Source of the DNA: Methylophilus sp. 13
GTDB lineage: Bacteria > Pseudomonadota > Gammaproteobacteria > Burkholderiales > Methylophilaceae
Direction of reading: 5' to 3'
DNA: 64,000 nucleotides
Assembly (NCBI RefSeq): GCF_015354335.1
Contig: NZ_JADKYR010000005.1
Location: 51,023-115,022 of the forward strand
The notes beneath the pieces were generated by a model, which was not told the DNA's origin, searched no databases, and worked only from the letters and a program-made list of their open reading frames with translations. The translations under genes and the position numbers were made by a program. Below, piece after piece: positions 51,943-61,986 of the stretch; the first letter of the stretch is position 1, and every line of letters starts with the position of its first letter.

Positions 51943-54444
51943 ATGACTGCCAATGTGAAAAAAACACCTAAATCCAAGACACCCGTAGAGACTGCGCAAC
52001 CGGTTGAAGAGTTTTTGTTAGAGCAATTGCCCATCCCCCAGGCGTTGCGTAACCACCTGACTTTTTCTATTGGTAAATCAAACTCTTGGGCCACGGCACG
52101 GGACTGGTATCAGACCGCCGCTTTTACCGTGCGCGACCACTTGATGAGCCGCTGGGTGAATACACGTGATGCTTATCGCGACGCCAATACCAAGCGCGTT
52201 TATTATTTATCTCTGGAGTTTTTGATTGGCCGCATGCTGTCAAACGCCGCACTGAATTTGGGCATTGCACCCGATCTAAGCGGCGGCTTGCAGGAGATTG
52301 GCCAAAAGCTGGAAGGCGTGGCCGAGATGGAGCCCGATGCGGCGTTGGGTAATGGCGGCCTGGGCCGCTTGGCTGCCTGTTTTGTCGACTCGATGGCGAC
52401 CATGGATATTCCCGCTACCGGCTATGGCATCCGTTACGACTACGGCATGTTTAGGCAAACCATCGAGAAAGGCCAGCAAAAAGAAAATCCTGATAACTGG
52501 TTGCGTTATCAGAATATCTGGGAGATTCAGCGCCCCGAGCATACTTGCGAGGTGAAGTTTTATGGCCGCGTGTTGCATGTACACACCGAGCGTGGCGTGG
52601 AACATCACTGGGTTGATCATGAAACGGTGGTGGCCATGCCTTATGATGTGCCTGTGCCTGGCTATGGCACGCAGACTGTGAATAATCTGCGCTTATGGTC
52701 TGCCAAGGCTACCAATGAGTTTGACTTGAAATCGTTTAACGAAGGTAACTACGAAAAATCGGTAGAAGGCCGTCACGGTGCCGAAACCATCTCGCAAGTG
52801 CTCTATCCAAATGACACCTCCGAGTCGGGCAAGGTGTTGCGCCTCAAGCAGCAATACTTCTTTGTTTCGGCCTCTACACAGGATATTTTGCATCGCTTTA
52901 CCAATTACAACTCGGATTGGAACACCTTGCCTGAAAAGGTCTCCATTCAGTTGAATGATACCCACCCAGCGATTGCAGTGGCCGAAATGATGCATCAATT
53001 GGTGGATCATTATCACTTGCCTTGGGACCGTGCCTGGACGCTGGTCACCAAAATGTTTGCCTACACCAACCACACTTTGATGCCAGAAGCCCTGGAAACC
53101 TGGTCGGTGGACATGTTTGGACAATTGTTGCCACGCCATCTTGAAATCATTTACGAGATCAATCACCAGTTCCTGCAAATGGTGAATCAGCACTTCCCTG
53201 GCGATACCGGCTTGTTGCAGCGTGTGTCCATCATCGATGAAACTCACGGCCGTCGTGTGCGCATGGCGCATCTGGCGATTGTTGGTAGCCATACCGTGAA
53301 CGGCGTGGCCGAGCTGCACAGCGAGTTGTTGAAAACCACGCTGTTTGCTGACTTCAACAAAATTTATCCTGGCAAGTTCACCAATGTGACCAATGGCATC
53401 ACGCCACGCCGCTGGTTGAACCAGGCCAACCCTTTGCTGACAGAATTGCTGACCAAGCAAATCGGCACCGGCTTTCAGAAGGACCTGAGCCTGATCAAGC
53501 AGATTGAGCCGTTTGCCGAGAATGCGGCGTTTAGAAAAGCGTTCCGCGAAGTGAAAAAAGCCAACAAGCAGCGCCTGGCCGACAAGATTTTGCAGAAGAC
53601 GGGTATTGCAGTCAGCGCGGATGCCTTGTTTGACGTGCAAATCAAGCGTATTCATGAGTACAAGCGCCAGTTGCTCAATGTGCTGCACGTGATCACGCTG
53701 TATAACCGGATTCGTAGCGGTCATGCCAGCCATCACACACCGCGTGTGATCATTTTTGCGGGCAAGGCAGCACCGGGCTACTGGTTGGCCAAGCAGATCA
53801 TCCGCCTGATCAACGATGTGGCGGTGATGATCAATAACGACCCGGCGGTCAAAGACCAGTTAAAAGTGGTGTTTTATCCTAACTACGAGGTCAGTGCGGC
53901 AGAAATCCTGTTCCCGGGCGCCGACTTATCCGAGCAGATTTCGACCGCAGGCACCGAGGCCAGTGGCACCGGCAATATGAAAATGGCGCTCAATGGGGCA
54001 TTGACCATAGGTACGCTGGATGGCGCCAATGTGGAGATCATGGAAGAGGTCGGCAGTGAAAATATCTTTATTTTTGGCCTGACCACACCAGAAGTGGCGC
54101 AGCTGAAAGCCAGCGGCTACAACCCGTGGGATTATTACCACGGCAATGCCGAACTCAAGCAGGTGATTGATATGATCGCCAATGGCTATTTTTCGGTAGA
54201 GGAGCCATCACGCTACCAAGCGATTATTGATACCCTGTTGCACAAAGGCGATCAATATTTGTTACTGGCCGATTATGCCGCGTATGTTACCGCGCAGGAG
54301 AAAGTGGCTGCCCTGTATCAAGATCAGGAAGCCTGGTCGCGTATGGCGATTTTGAATGTGGCGCGGATGGCTAAATTCTCCAGTGACCGCACCATCGGTG
54401 AATATGCCGAACGTATCTGGAATGTGAAACCGTTCAAAGCCTAA
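51943..54444 (+). CDS. glgP: Glycogen/alpha-glucan phosphorylase
   Basis: GlgP releases glucose 1-phosphate from glycogen or maltodextrin. The 833-residue protein is of the long GlgP type. It has EFLIGRMLSNAALNLG, the active-site region NGGLGRLAACFVDSMAT and QLNDTHPAIAVAEMM. The PLP-lysine segment EASGTGNMKMALNGALTIGT and TLDGANVEIMEEVG are also intact. ATG 51943 follows GGGGAAG. It is a single gene with a hairpin terminator and no other glycogen gene nearby. Confidence 0.95.
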   Translation: MTANVKKTPKSKTPVETAQPVEEFLLEQLPIPQALRNHLTFSIGKSNSWATARDWYQTAAFTVRDHLMSRWVNTRDAYRDANTKRVYYLSLEFLIGRMLSNAALNLGIAPDLSGGLQEIGQKLEGVAEMEPDAALGNGGLGRLAACFVDSMATMDIPATGYGIRYDYGMFRQTIEKGQQKENPDNWLRYQNIWEIQRPEHTCEVKFYGRVLHVHTERGVEHHWVDHETVVAMPYDVPVPGYGTQTVNNLRLWSAKATNEFDLKSFNEGNYEKSVEGRHGAETISQVLYPNDTSESGKVLRLKQQYFFVSASTQDILHRFTNYNSDWNTLPEKVSIQLNDTHPAIAVAEMMHQLVDHYHLPWDRAWTLVTKMFAYTNHTLMPEALETWSVDMFGQLLPRHLEIIYEINHQFLQMVNQHFPGDTGLLQRVSIIDETHGRRVRMAHLAIVGSHTVNGVAELHSELLKTTLFADFNKIYPGKFTNVTNGITPRRWLNQANPLLTELLTKQIGTGFQKDLSLIKQIEPFAENAAFRKAFREVKKANKQRLADKILQKTGIAVSADALFDVQIKRIHEYKRQLLNVLHVITLYNRIRSGHASHHTPRVIIFAGKAAPGYWLAKQIIRLINDVAVMINNDPAVKDQLKVVFYPNYEVSAAEILFPGADLSEQISTAGTEASGTGNMKMALNGALTIGTLDGANVEIMEEVGSENIFIFGLTTPEVAQLKASGYNPWDYYHGNAELKQVIDMIANGYFSVEEPSRYQAIIDTLLHKGDQYLLLADYAAYVTAQEKVAALYQDQEAWSRMAILNVARMAKFSSDRTIGEYAERIWNVKPFKA

Positions 54445-54467
54445 GCGCCCGGCTTTTGCGCAAGCCC

Positions 54468-54500
54468 ACACAAAGCAAGTCCGCTGGACTTGCTTTGTGT
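54468..54500 (+). terminator. Strong intrinsic terminator of glgP
   Basis: A perfect 15-bp stem ACACAAAGCAAGTCC / GGACTTGCTTTGTGT with a GCT loop and TTTC after it. Confidence 0.85.
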
Positions 54501-54543
54501 TTTCTGGGTACACTGCGCTCAACTTGATGAGAGAACGAACAGC

Positions 54544-55314
54544 ATGAAAATGAAAGCCAAGGTGATATTGACTGCACTGCTCCTGAGCAATGCAATCGGG
54601 ATGCAGGCGCAGGCATTGGACCTGAAGGCGCTGGGCGACATGGTGGAAAAAGAGGTCAATAGTGCTGCCAGTGGCCGTAGCGAGAGCGGGGCGGTGAGCC
54701 AGCTCAGCGAAAAGGAAACCAGTGATGGCTTGAAACTGGCGCTGAGTCAGGGCGCCAGCAAGGCGGTGAGCATGCTGGGGGCGACGGATGGCTTTATGGG
54801 TAACCAGGAGGTCAAAATTCCGCTGCCGGATTCGTTAAAGAAAATCGAAAAAGGCATGCGCATGGTAGGCATGGGCAAACAGGCGGATGAGTTGGTGCTT
54901 AAAATGAACCGCGCCGCCGAACAAGCAGTGCCCGAGGCAAAGGCCTTGTTGCTAAATTCGGTCAAGCAAATGTCACTGGCTGATGCCAAGGGGATTTTGA
55001 CTGGTCCGCAAGATGCTGCCACGCAATATTTCAAGAAAACCACCGCGACTGATATGGCGGCCAAGTTTTTGCCCATCGTGCAAAAAGCCACTGCCAACGT
55101 GAAGCTGGCAGATACTTATAACAAGTATGCTGAAATGGGCAGCCAGTTTGGCCTGATCAAAAAAGAAGATGCCAATATCAACCAGTATGTGACACAAAAG
55201 GCACTGGACGGCGTCTACCTGATGATTGCCAAAGAAGAGGCTGCGATCCGTCAGGATCCGGTGGGTCAAGCCAGCAATCTGCTGAAAAAGGTCTTTGGCG
55301 CGGTCGCGCAATAA
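54544..55314 (+). CDS. DUF4197 family exported protein
   Basis: This is a 256-residue protein with a signal peptide (about 1-25, ending MQAQA). The ATG at 54544 follows GAGAGAAC; the frame is open from 54490. The mature part is helical with LSEKETSDGLKLALSQGASK, IPLPDSLKKIEKGMRMVGMG and the family block MSLADAKGILTGPQDAATQY. DUF4197 proteins are found in many gammaproteobacteria and bacteroidetes and have no known role. Periplasmic location is expected. Confidence 0.85.
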   Translation: MKMKAKVILTALLLSNAIGMQAQALDLKALGDMVEKEVNSAASGRSESGAVSQLSEKETSDGLKLALSQGASKAVSMLGATDGFMGNQEVKIPLPDSLKKIEKGMRMVGMGKQADELVLKMNRAAEQAVPEAKALLLNSVKQMSLADAKGILTGPQDAATQYFKKTTATDMAAKFLPIVQKATANVKLADTYNKYAEMGSQFGLIKKEDANINQYVTQKALDGVYLMIAKEEAAIRQDPVGQASNLLKKVFGAVAQ

Positions 55315-55430
55315 CTCTGTTTGGTCCGGCCTAGCGGTTATGGGGCTGGGCTGACACAATTTGTTCATCTTGGCTTAATCAAGTCGTCATGATCTGCATC
55401 TATCCTGCGTATTAGTCGCAGGTGATGCAT

Positions 55431-56396
55431 ATGATCAGAGAAACTCATTCAACTCAAACATTCGTGGTTTGGCGTTTGCTGGATGGCAAACCAGGACATC
55501 AGCATCAGTCGCAAGGACTGGTTCAGGCCTTGCAGGCCAGATTGGCGCTGCAGGTCTTTGATCTCCAGATCAAGGACGCGGGTCACGGCTGGTTGTCGTG
55601 GTTGCTGGGGCAATGGCCGGCAGGCGAGGGCTTGCCAGCACCGGATATTATTATCGGCGCCGGTCATGCGACCCATGCCCATATGCTGGCTGCCAAGCGG
55701 GCCTATGGTGGCAAAACTGTTTGCATGATGCAGCCTAGCCTGCCAGCCGAATTGTTTGATGTGTGTCTGATCCCCGAGCATGACCAATATCGCGGATTTG
55801 CCAGCTTTATTGAGACCCGTGGGGTGATCAACCATATCCAGCCTGCTAGAAAAGTGCAGCAAACCGAGCAGGTTCTGATCATGGTCGGCGGGCCTAGCAA
55901 GCATTTTGAATGGGATGAGCTGGGCGTGGTGGCGCAAGTCTACGACCTGGTACGCAAGCATCCTGATCAGCATTACGTATTGACAACCTCCAGACGCACG
56001 CCGGCCAGTTTTATTTCGGCCATGCAGCGTGTCCGCCTTGCCAATCTCGAAATTGTGGCGATCACAGACACCGGGCCAGGTTGGTTGCCCGCCAAGTTGG
56101 CAACGGTTTCTGCGGCCTGGGTGACCGAGGATTCTGTTTCCATGGTGTATGAGGCGCTGACGGCACTGGTTGCCGTCGGCATCATTAATCTGACCGCCAA
56201 ACGTGCCAGCCGGGTGAGCCGCGGCATCGAAAAACTCATAGACCGCCAATTGGTCACGCGTTATGACCCTTATGGCTTGTATCGCCAATTTATGCGTCCG
56301 GTGCTGGGGTTTAATGAAGCCAGCCGTTGCTGCGATTTGTTACTGGCCCATTTCAACCGTCCTGCATCCAGCCGTCTGGTCTCACGATTAATCTAG
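55431..56396 (+). CDS. ELM1-like (mitochondrial fission ELM1 family) protein
   Basis: This is a 321-residue protein of the DUF1022/ELM1 family, named after a plant protein in mitochondrial fission. Bacterial members are found in LPS or envelope gene clusters and may be glycosyltransferase-like. I use ATG 55431 with AGG upstream; ATG 55425 and a GTG are alternatives. The conserved VWRLLDGKPGHQHQSQGLVQ, IGAGHATHAHMLAAKR, LIPEHDQY, VMVGGPSKHFEW-like IMVGGPSKHFEW and WVTEDSVSMVYEAL are visible. It opens the cluster of sugar-transferase genes and msbA. Confidence 0.85.
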   Translation: MIRETHSTQTFVVWRLLDGKPGHQHQSQGLVQALQARLALQVFDLQIKDAGHGWLSWLLGQWPAGEGLPAPDIIIGAGHATHAHMLAAKRAYGGKTVCMMQPSLPAELFDVCLIPEHDQYRGFASFIETRGVINHIQPARKVQQTEQVLIMVGGPSKHFEWDELGVVAQVYDLVRKHPDQHYVLTTSRRTPASFISAMQRVRLANLEIVAITDTGPGWLPAKLATVSAAWVTEDSVSMVYEALTALVAVGIINLTAKRASRVSRGIEKLIDRQLVTRYDPYGLYRQFMRPVLGFNEASRCCDLLLAHFNRPASSRLVSRLI

Positions 56397-56412
56397 TTGT
56401 TGAAGTCTGCTT

Positions 56413-57540
56413 TTGCGAAAACTCACGGTTTTACAAGTGCTGCCCGCCTTGCAATCTGGCGGTGTGGAGCGCGGCACCCTCGAGGTGGCCGCAGCACTGG
56501 TGGCACAAGGGCACCGCTCGCTGGTGATGTCTGCGGGCGGGCGCATGGTGGCCGAGCTGGAAGCGGCTGGCAGTACGCACCTGACCTGTCCGGTCGGGCG
56601 TAAATCATTACTGACCTTGTTATGGATTCCCAAATTACAACGCATTTGGCGGCAAATGCAGGTGGATATTGTGCATGTCCGTTCGCGCTTTCCAGCCTGG
56701 GTGGTCTATTGGGCCTGGAAAACCATGCCACGTGCACAGCGTCCGCGCTTGGTGACGACAGTGCATGGCTATTATCGGCCTGGCCGCTATAGCCGGATCA
56801 TGACCGCGGGCGAGCAAGTGATAGTGATCTCAAAAACCATACAAGCCTATGCGCAAACGCACTACCAGCTTGAAAACCATAAAATGACGCTGATCTACCG
56901 CGGGGTGGATACCACTCAGTATTTCCCGGGCTACCAGCCAGAGGCGGACTGGAAGCAGCAATGGTTTGCCCAATATCCGCAGACCCAGGGCAAACGCCTG
57001 CTATTACTCCCGGCCAGAATTTCGCGCTGGAAAGGCGCGGAGGATTTTGTCGAGCTGGTGGGGGTGGTTTGTCGTCAACATAAAGATATTCATGCTTTGC
57101 TGGTGGGGGAGGTCGATACTGGCAAGCAGGCATTCGCAGCGACTTTGCAACATCAGATTGCGCTGGCCGGCCTGAGCGATTGCGTGACGATGACGGGTTA
57201 TCGCAAAGACGTGAAAAATATCATGGCGATTTCCGAGATCGTTTATTCACTGTCTTTGGCGCCTGAGGCGTTTGGACGGACCACGCTGGAGGCATTGAGT
57301 CTGGGTGTGCCGGTGATTGCGTATGATCATGGCGGCGTGGCGGAGCAAATGGCTGCCTTCTTACCGGAAGGGGCTGTGCAAGTGGGCAATATTGCTGAAG
57401 CGGCGATTCTGACCCTGAATTGGCTGGAAGAGCGGCCTGCGGTGCGCCCGAACACCCTGTTTACCTTATCCGAGATGCAACAGAAAACGCTGGACGTTTA
57501 CCAGCACGTCATGTCTCAGCCTTTGGATGTGAACTCATGA
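56413..57540 (+). CDS. Glycosyltransferase family 4 protein, core type
   Basis: This is a 375-residue GT-B fold transferase starting at TTG 56413 (no ATG alternative upstream). It has VLPALQSGGVERGTLEVAAA and HVRSRFPAWVVYW in the acceptor half. The GT4 donor motif is present as EIVYSLSLAPEAFGRTTLEA LSLG. LPARISRWKGAEDFVELV is the nucleotide-binding side. It is expected to build a lipopolysaccharide or glycan core at the cytoplasmic face. It overlaps the O-antigen ligase gene by 4 bp. The sugar is unknown. Confidence 0.85.
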   Translation: MRKLTVLQVLPALQSGGVERGTLEVAAALVAQGHRSLVMSAGGRMVAELEAAGSTHLTCPVGRKSLLTLLWIPKLQRIWRQMQVDIVHVRSRFPAWVVYWAWKTMPRAQRPRLVTTVHGYYRPGRYSRIMTAGEQVIVISKTIQAYAQTHYQLENHKMTLIYRGVDTTQYFPGYQPEADWKQQWFAQYPQTQGKRLLLLPARISRWKGAEDFVELVGVVCRQHKDIHALLVGEVDTGKQAFAATLQHQIALAGLSDCVTMTGYRKDVKNIMAISEIVYSLSLAPEAFGRTTLEALSLGVPVIAYDHGGVAEQMAAFLPEGAVQVGNIAEAAILTLNWLEERPAVRPNTLFTLSEMQQKTLDVYQHVMSQPLDVNS

Positions 57541-58823
57541 TGTTTACCCGGACAATGTTTAAAGCCAGGCCTTCAGGATGGGCAGACAGCACTGCGGTGC
57601 GGATGCCGTCGGGCTTGGCTTGGGCTTGTACCTTGCTGGCGGTGATGATGATCGCCTGGAGTCCGTTTTCTGGCGGGGCCCGTTTGCCCACCGCTGTGCT
57701 GGCCATGGTAGGCGTGTTTTTATGCTTTAGGTCGGGAGTGGCAATATTCAGGCAGTCTGTAGTGCGTCGCTGGAGTGCGGTCTTCATGCTGTTGTGGTTG
57801 CCGATGTGGCTGTCATGCCTGCAGGCCGAACATCCCCAAGCCAGTTTGGTGGCGATTGCCTGGTTTAGCCTGCTGTATTTTGCAGCGCTCCCATTATTGC
57901 TGACATTCCAGGTGACCCGCTATCGCCAGCTGTTTGCGCAATGGGTGACGGGCATCATGCTGTTGTGGATGCTGGATAGCAGTATTCAATATCTTTTCGG
58001 CGTCGATCTGCTTGGCATTGCCAAAACACCGGAAGGCCGCATTACCGGCATGTTTCATGACTTGCACCAAGGGATTCTGATGTTGCCCATGTTGCCGCTG
58101 CTGTTTTATCACTGGCTGCCCAAGCGCCCCCGGTTGGCGTGGGCACTGGTGCTAGGCGTTGGCGTGGTGGTGACGCTCTCTGGTGCCAGAGGATACTTGT
58201 ATATATTTTTGCTGATGTTGTTACTGGCCTTGTCGCAGCAGCGTGCAAGCTGGAAAGTGTGGGCCGCGGTACTTTGTATGCCCTTGCTGGCCGTGGCATT
58301 GGCTGGTGCGCTCAGTCCGCAACTGGCCAAATATAAACTGCAGCATACGCAGGCGATTGCGGATACGCAGCAGTCGACGTTTGACCGCGTGAATCATGCG
58401 TTAAGCTACCGTCTCAATTTGTGGGAAACCGGGCTACACATGTGGCAGGCGCACCCGCTGACCGGTGTCGGCAGCAATCACTTCAAGCGTGTTTATGCCG
58501 AGTATGCCACGCGCAGTGATGACCCTTTTGTGGCTCACCCTACCCATACGCATAATATTTATGTTGAGTGGGTGGCCGAAACCGGCCTGATGGGTGGCAT
58601 CGGCCTGATCGCGATCATGGGGTTATGTGTGGCCTGGTTCAGGCAAGCGGCGCGTCCGCTACAGCAGCAAGCCTGGCCTTATGCCTTAACGCTGATGGTG
58701 ATTTATTTTCCACTCAACACCACGCAACCCATGCTGGTGCCTTGGTGGTTTCCGGTGCTCATGCTATTGGCCTGCCTCATGATTGCAAGTCTGCAAAGGG
58801 ATCAGGATGCACAAGCAAGCTAG
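57537..58823 (+). CDS. O-antigen ligase family membrane protein (Wzy_C/WaaL)
   Basis: This is a 428-residue integral membrane protein with about 11 helices. ATG 57537 overlaps the preceding stop; a much longer upstream frame is not needed. The periplasmic loop has HALSYRLNLWETGLHMWQAH PLTGVGSNHF and the family motif HTHNIYVEWVAETG. Ligases transfer O-antigen or capsule chains to lipid A-core. The position after a GT4 gene and before two GT9 genes matches LPS core synthesis. Confidence 0.85.
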   Translation: MMFTRTMFKARPSGWADSTAVRMPSGLAWACTLLAVMMIAWSPFSGGARLPTAVLAMVGVFLCFRSGVAIFRQSVVRRWSAVFMLLWLPMWLSCLQAEHPQASLVAIAWFSLLYFAALPLLLTFQVTRYRQLFAQWVTGIMLLWMLDSSIQYLFGVDLLGIAKTPEGRITGMFHDLHQGILMLPMLPLLFYHWLPKRPRLAWALVLGVGVVVTLSGARGYLYIFLLMLLLALSQQRASWKVWAAVLCMPLLAVALAGALSPQLAKYKLQHTQAIADTQQSTFDRVNHALSYRLNLWETGLHMWQAHPLTGVGSNHFKRVYAEYATRSDDPFVAHPTHTHNIYVEWVAETGLMGGIGLIAIMGLCVAWFRQAARPLQQQAWPYALTLMVIYFPLNTTQPMLVPWWFPVLMLLACLMIASLQRDQDAQAS

Positions 58824-59925
58824 GCTGAACACATATTTGGATGCTGACTGCCTGTCGGAGTCACTCGATCAGACCGTGGTCTGCGATTTGCCCGCCCGGC
58901 AGGAGATCAAACGCATCCTGATCATCAAGTGGGGCGGCATGGGCGATATTGTCATGAGCACAGCCGCCATCGAAGATATTCACCAGGCGTTTCCACAGGC
59001 TGTCTTGCATTTAAATACCTTGCCAGCCTGGCAGTCCCTGTTTGCAGATGATCATCGCTTTGAGCGCATCTGGTGTTTGAATCTGCAGCAAAAATCAGGG
59101 CGCTGGCGTATTTACCGGCAGTGGCTGGCTGAAGTGGCAGCCATGCAGTATGACTTGATTATTGATTTGCAAACCAATGATAAAAGCCGGCTGTTACTGA
59201 GCCTGTTGCGATTGAGTGGTCGCGCGCCCAAGTGGCTGTTGGGCAATCATGCGCGCTTTCCCTACACGGTCCGTCAAATTCATGCATTGCCGCAAGCGCA
59301 TAGTTTTCAAATCTTGCAGCAGACCTTAATCACAGCAGGCATCCCCGCCCTGACCACCGGACCAACATTGGCTGTGAGTGCTGCTGCGCAAACGGCTGCC
59401 CAGCAGTTGTTAAGCCAGCATGGGCTGGCATCTCAGCCTTTTGCGGTGTTTTTATGTGGTAGCCACGCCGGGATGGCGACCAAGCGCTGGGGCGCCGAAC
59501 ACTATGCTGCGCTGGTGGCACATTGTATTGCGCGTGGGGAGCGTGTGGTATTGCTGGGCGGGCAAGATGAGGCCGAGACGTGTCAGCAGATTGCCAGCCG
59601 TCATCCTGCGCAGGTGGTGAATTTATGCGGGCAAACCAGCTTGCTGGCCGTGCCCGCTATTTGTGCGCGGGCGCAATATATTGTTGCTAACGATACCGGA
59701 ACTGCGCATTTGGCGGCAACCACCAACACGCCCATAGTGGTGCTTTGTGGGCCAACCAATCCACTGCGGGTCAAACCGGTAGGTGCGCAAGTTGTCGCCC
59801 TGCAACTCGATTTGCCTTGTAAAAACTGCTATGCCAAGCAATGCAGCCACCACTCTTGCATGCGACAGTTGACGCCCGCGCAAGTATTCCCTTATTTGCC
59901 GGAAGTGAAGCGCCATCATGCCTAA
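58807..59925 (+). CDS. Glycosyltransferase family 9 (heptosyltransferase-like), copy 1
   Basis: This is a 372-residue GT9 protein. ATG 58807 has AAGGGATCAGG upstream and overlaps the end of the ligase gene by 17 bp. Motifs: ILIIKWGGMGDIVMSTAAI at the start, LLGGQDEAE, the conserved VANDTGTAHLAATTNTPIVV and LCGPTNPLR. Heptosyltransferases add L-glycero-D-manno-heptose to Kdo. Four Cys near the C-terminus (CKNCYAKQCSHHSC) resemble the cysteine-containing tail of many heptosyltransferases. The exact sugar is not determined. Confidence 0.87.
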   Translation: MHKQARLNTYLDADCLSESLDQTVVCDLPARQEIKRILIIKWGGMGDIVMSTAAIEDIHQAFPQAVLHLNTLPAWQSLFADDHRFERIWCLNLQQKSGRWRIYRQWLAEVAAMQYDLIIDLQTNDKSRLLLSLLRLSGRAPKWLLGNHARFPYTVRQIHALPQAHSFQILQQTLITAGIPALTTGPTLAVSAAAQTAAQQLLSQHGLASQPFAVFLCGSHAGMATKRWGAEHYAALVAHCIARGERVVLLGGQDEAETCQQIASRHPAQVVNLCGQTSLLAVPAICARAQYIVANDTGTAHLAATTNTPIVVLCGPTNPLRVKPVGAQVVALQLDLPCKNCYAKQCSHHSCMRQLTPAQVFPYLPEVKRHHA

Positions 59926-60982
59926 AGTGATTTGGTGGGGGCGTTCAGACCTCAATTATTCCCGCAACCGTATCAGTCGGCAATTGCTGCAGGCCTTGGG
60001 CTGCCAGCTCATCGACTTCAGGCCACATCTGAGTGGCTGGGGGGATGTTGAAGCGCAGTTAAAAGGCCTGCCTACGCCCGACCTGGTGTGGGTGCCCTGT
60101 TTCAGGCACCGAGATGTTGAAGCCGCCAGCCGCTGGGCGCGCAGACGCGGTGTGCCGCTCGTATTTGACCCCTTGATCAGTGCCTGGCAAAAGCAGGTGT
60201 ATGAACGGAACAAGTTTGCTGAGCAGAGCCCGCAAGCACAGCGCTTGCTCAGCACCGAGACAAAGTGCTTGCAGTTGGCGGATATGGTGTTGCTGGATAC
60301 GGCGCTGCAACAGCAGATGTTTATTGAACGTTTTGGATTGTCAGCAGAAAAAACCGCGGTGGTCTATGTAGGCGCGGAGCAGCCACTGTTTTCGCCGGTG
60401 TCGCTGGTTAAGCCCCGACCCCTGAGCACAGAAGTCTTGTTTTATGGCAGCTTTATTGCGCTACATGGGATAGAAACGGTGATTGAAGCCGCCAGACTGA
60501 CGGCGGCTCAACCGCATCTGCGTTGGGTGTTGTTGGGCGATGGCCCGACCAAGGCGGCGGCACGGCAGCAAGCGGCGGGCTTGGCTAATGTGCATTTTGA
60601 AGACAGTTTGGCCTATCCCAATTTGCCAGGCCGGATCGCCAAAGCGGATATCGTGCTGGGCGTGTTTGGCGGCTCGCAAAAGGCCGCGCAGGTCATTCCT
60701 AATAAAGTGTTTCAGGGCCTAGCCTGTGGCCGTCCCGTCATTACGCGCAACAGTGACGCTTATCCGGCGGCGATGCCCAACGGACCATTGAGCGGTTTAT
60801 GGCAGATCGAGGCAGCCAATCCTGCCGCCCTGGCCGATGCGGTCATACAATGCGTGAATAGTCAGCAGGACAAAAAATTGGCAGCACGTACTTTATATAC
60901 GCAATACTTTTCGCCTGCGCAGTTAGAACAGCAACTCAAAGAGGCGCTGGTCAGACTCGGCTTGTCCTTTGAGTGCAGGTAG
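59918..60982 (+). CDS. Glycosyltransferase (GT-B fold, GT4-like)
   Basis: This is a 354-residue protein, ATG 59918, overlapping the GT9 gene by 8 bp. The start IWWGRSDLNYSRNRISRQLL is unusual. The donor half has VLFYGSFIALHGIETVIEAA, WVLLGDGPTKAAARQQA and IPNKVFQGLACGRPVITRN, which is the GT4-type E-x7-E region in a divergent form. It probably adds a sugar to the LPS core. Confidence 0.8.
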   Translation: MPKVIWWGRSDLNYSRNRISRQLLQALGCQLIDFRPHLSGWGDVEAQLKGLPTPDLVWVPCFRHRDVEAASRWARRRGVPLVFDPLISAWQKQVYERNKFAEQSPQAQRLLSTETKCLQLADMVLLDTALQQQMFIERFGLSAEKTAVVYVGAEQPLFSPVSLVKPRPLSTEVLFYGSFIALHGIETVIEAARLTAAQPHLRWVLLGDGPTKAAARQQAAGLANVHFEDSLAYPNLPGRIAKADIVLGVFGGSQKAAQVIPNKVFQGLACGRPVITRNSDAYPAAMPNGPLSGLWQIEAANPAALADAVIQCVNSQQDKKLAARTLYTQYFSPAQLEQQLKEALVRLGLSFECR

Positions 60983-60991
60983 ACCAACCCG

Positions 60992-61978
60992 ATGACCAGC
61001 GCTCAACCCCGTATCCTCATGATTACGCTGTCCAACATTGGAGACGCCATCCTGACGACACCGGTACTGGCAGCCCTGCATGCGCACCTGCCAGAAGCGC
61101 GCATAGACCTCGTGAGTGATGTCCGTTCTTCAGCCTTGTTTGACCCCTGTCCTTATATTGACCGTATTTTCGTGCGCGACAAACGTTCAGGCTGGGCGGG
61201 CTATATGCAGTTGATTCGCTTGTTGAGAAAAACCCGGTATGACGTTCTGGTTGATCTGCGCACGGATTTTTTGCCTTATCTGCTGCGGGCAAAGCAAGTG
61301 TTTAAAAAACGTTCCAATGCCAGCACCATGCACCTGCACTCAGCAGAAAAACATTTGGCGGCCGTGCAGACGTTAGTCGGCGATCTGCGGCCCAACGCAA
61401 CCTTGTGGGCCAGCGAGCAAGATCATGCCTTGGTCGCAGACCTATTTCCCATGCTGGGGCAAGGGCGCTGGCTGGCGATCGGGCTGGGCGCAAATTTTGC
61501 CGGTAAAATCTGGCCTGTCGAGCGTTATGCGGCGGTGGCCAATGCGCTTGCAAATGCAGTCTCTGGCGTGGTGTTGCTGGGTTCGCAGGCGGATGCCGCC
61601 CTCGCACAACGCTTTGTTGCACTGGCTCAGCTGCCTGTGCAGGTGGCGTGCGGACGATTAAGCTTGCCGCAGTCTTATGCCTTGCTGCAAAAGTGTGATG
61701 GCTATCTTGGCAATGACTCCGGGCTCGGGCATATGGCCGCCGCGGCGGGTTTGACGAGCCTGACCTTGTTTGGCCCGGGTTCGCCGGTCCGTTATTTGCC
61801 CTGGTCTCCACAAGCGCACTTTATTCAAGATGCACAACAGGATATTCTCGGGATTGGTGTAGAAGCCGTGGTGGCTCGTCTGCAGGGCTTGTTGGCCGAG
61901 ATGACTGTCGATGCCCAAGTCGAATCCCATACCGGCTCCTCTCATTCAAGGTCGCCCAGCGCTCATAAAAACCATTAG
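60992..61978 (+). CDS. Glycosyltransferase family 9, copy 2
   Basis: This is a 328-residue GT9 protein, ATG 60992, 9 bp after the preceding gene. It has ILMITLSNIGDAILTTPVLAAL at the start, VLVDLRTDFLPY, GLGANFAGKIWPVERYAAVA, the conserved GNDSGLGHMAAAAGLTSL and LFGPGSPVRYLPW. It resembles heptosyltransferases but lacks the Cys tail of copy 1. The last 30 residues are Ser/His-rich (SHTGSSHSRSPSAHKNH) and look unstructured. Confidence 0.86.
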   Translation: MTSAQPRILMITLSNIGDAILTTPVLAALHAHLPEARIDLVSDVRSSALFDPCPYIDRIFVRDKRSGWAGYMQLIRLLRKTRYDVLVDLRTDFLPYLLRAKQVFKKRSNASTMHLHSAEKHLAAVQTLVGDLRPNATLWASEQDHALVADLFPMLGQGRWLAIGLGANFAGKIWPVERYAAVANALANAVSGVVLLGSQADAALAQRFVALAQLPVQVACGRLSLPQSYALLQKCDGYLGNDSGLGHMAAAAGLTSLTLFGPGSPVRYLPWSPQAHFIQDAQQDILGIGVEAVVARLQGLLAEMTVDAQVESHTGSSHSRSPSAHKNH

Positions 61979-61986
61979 TCTTTACC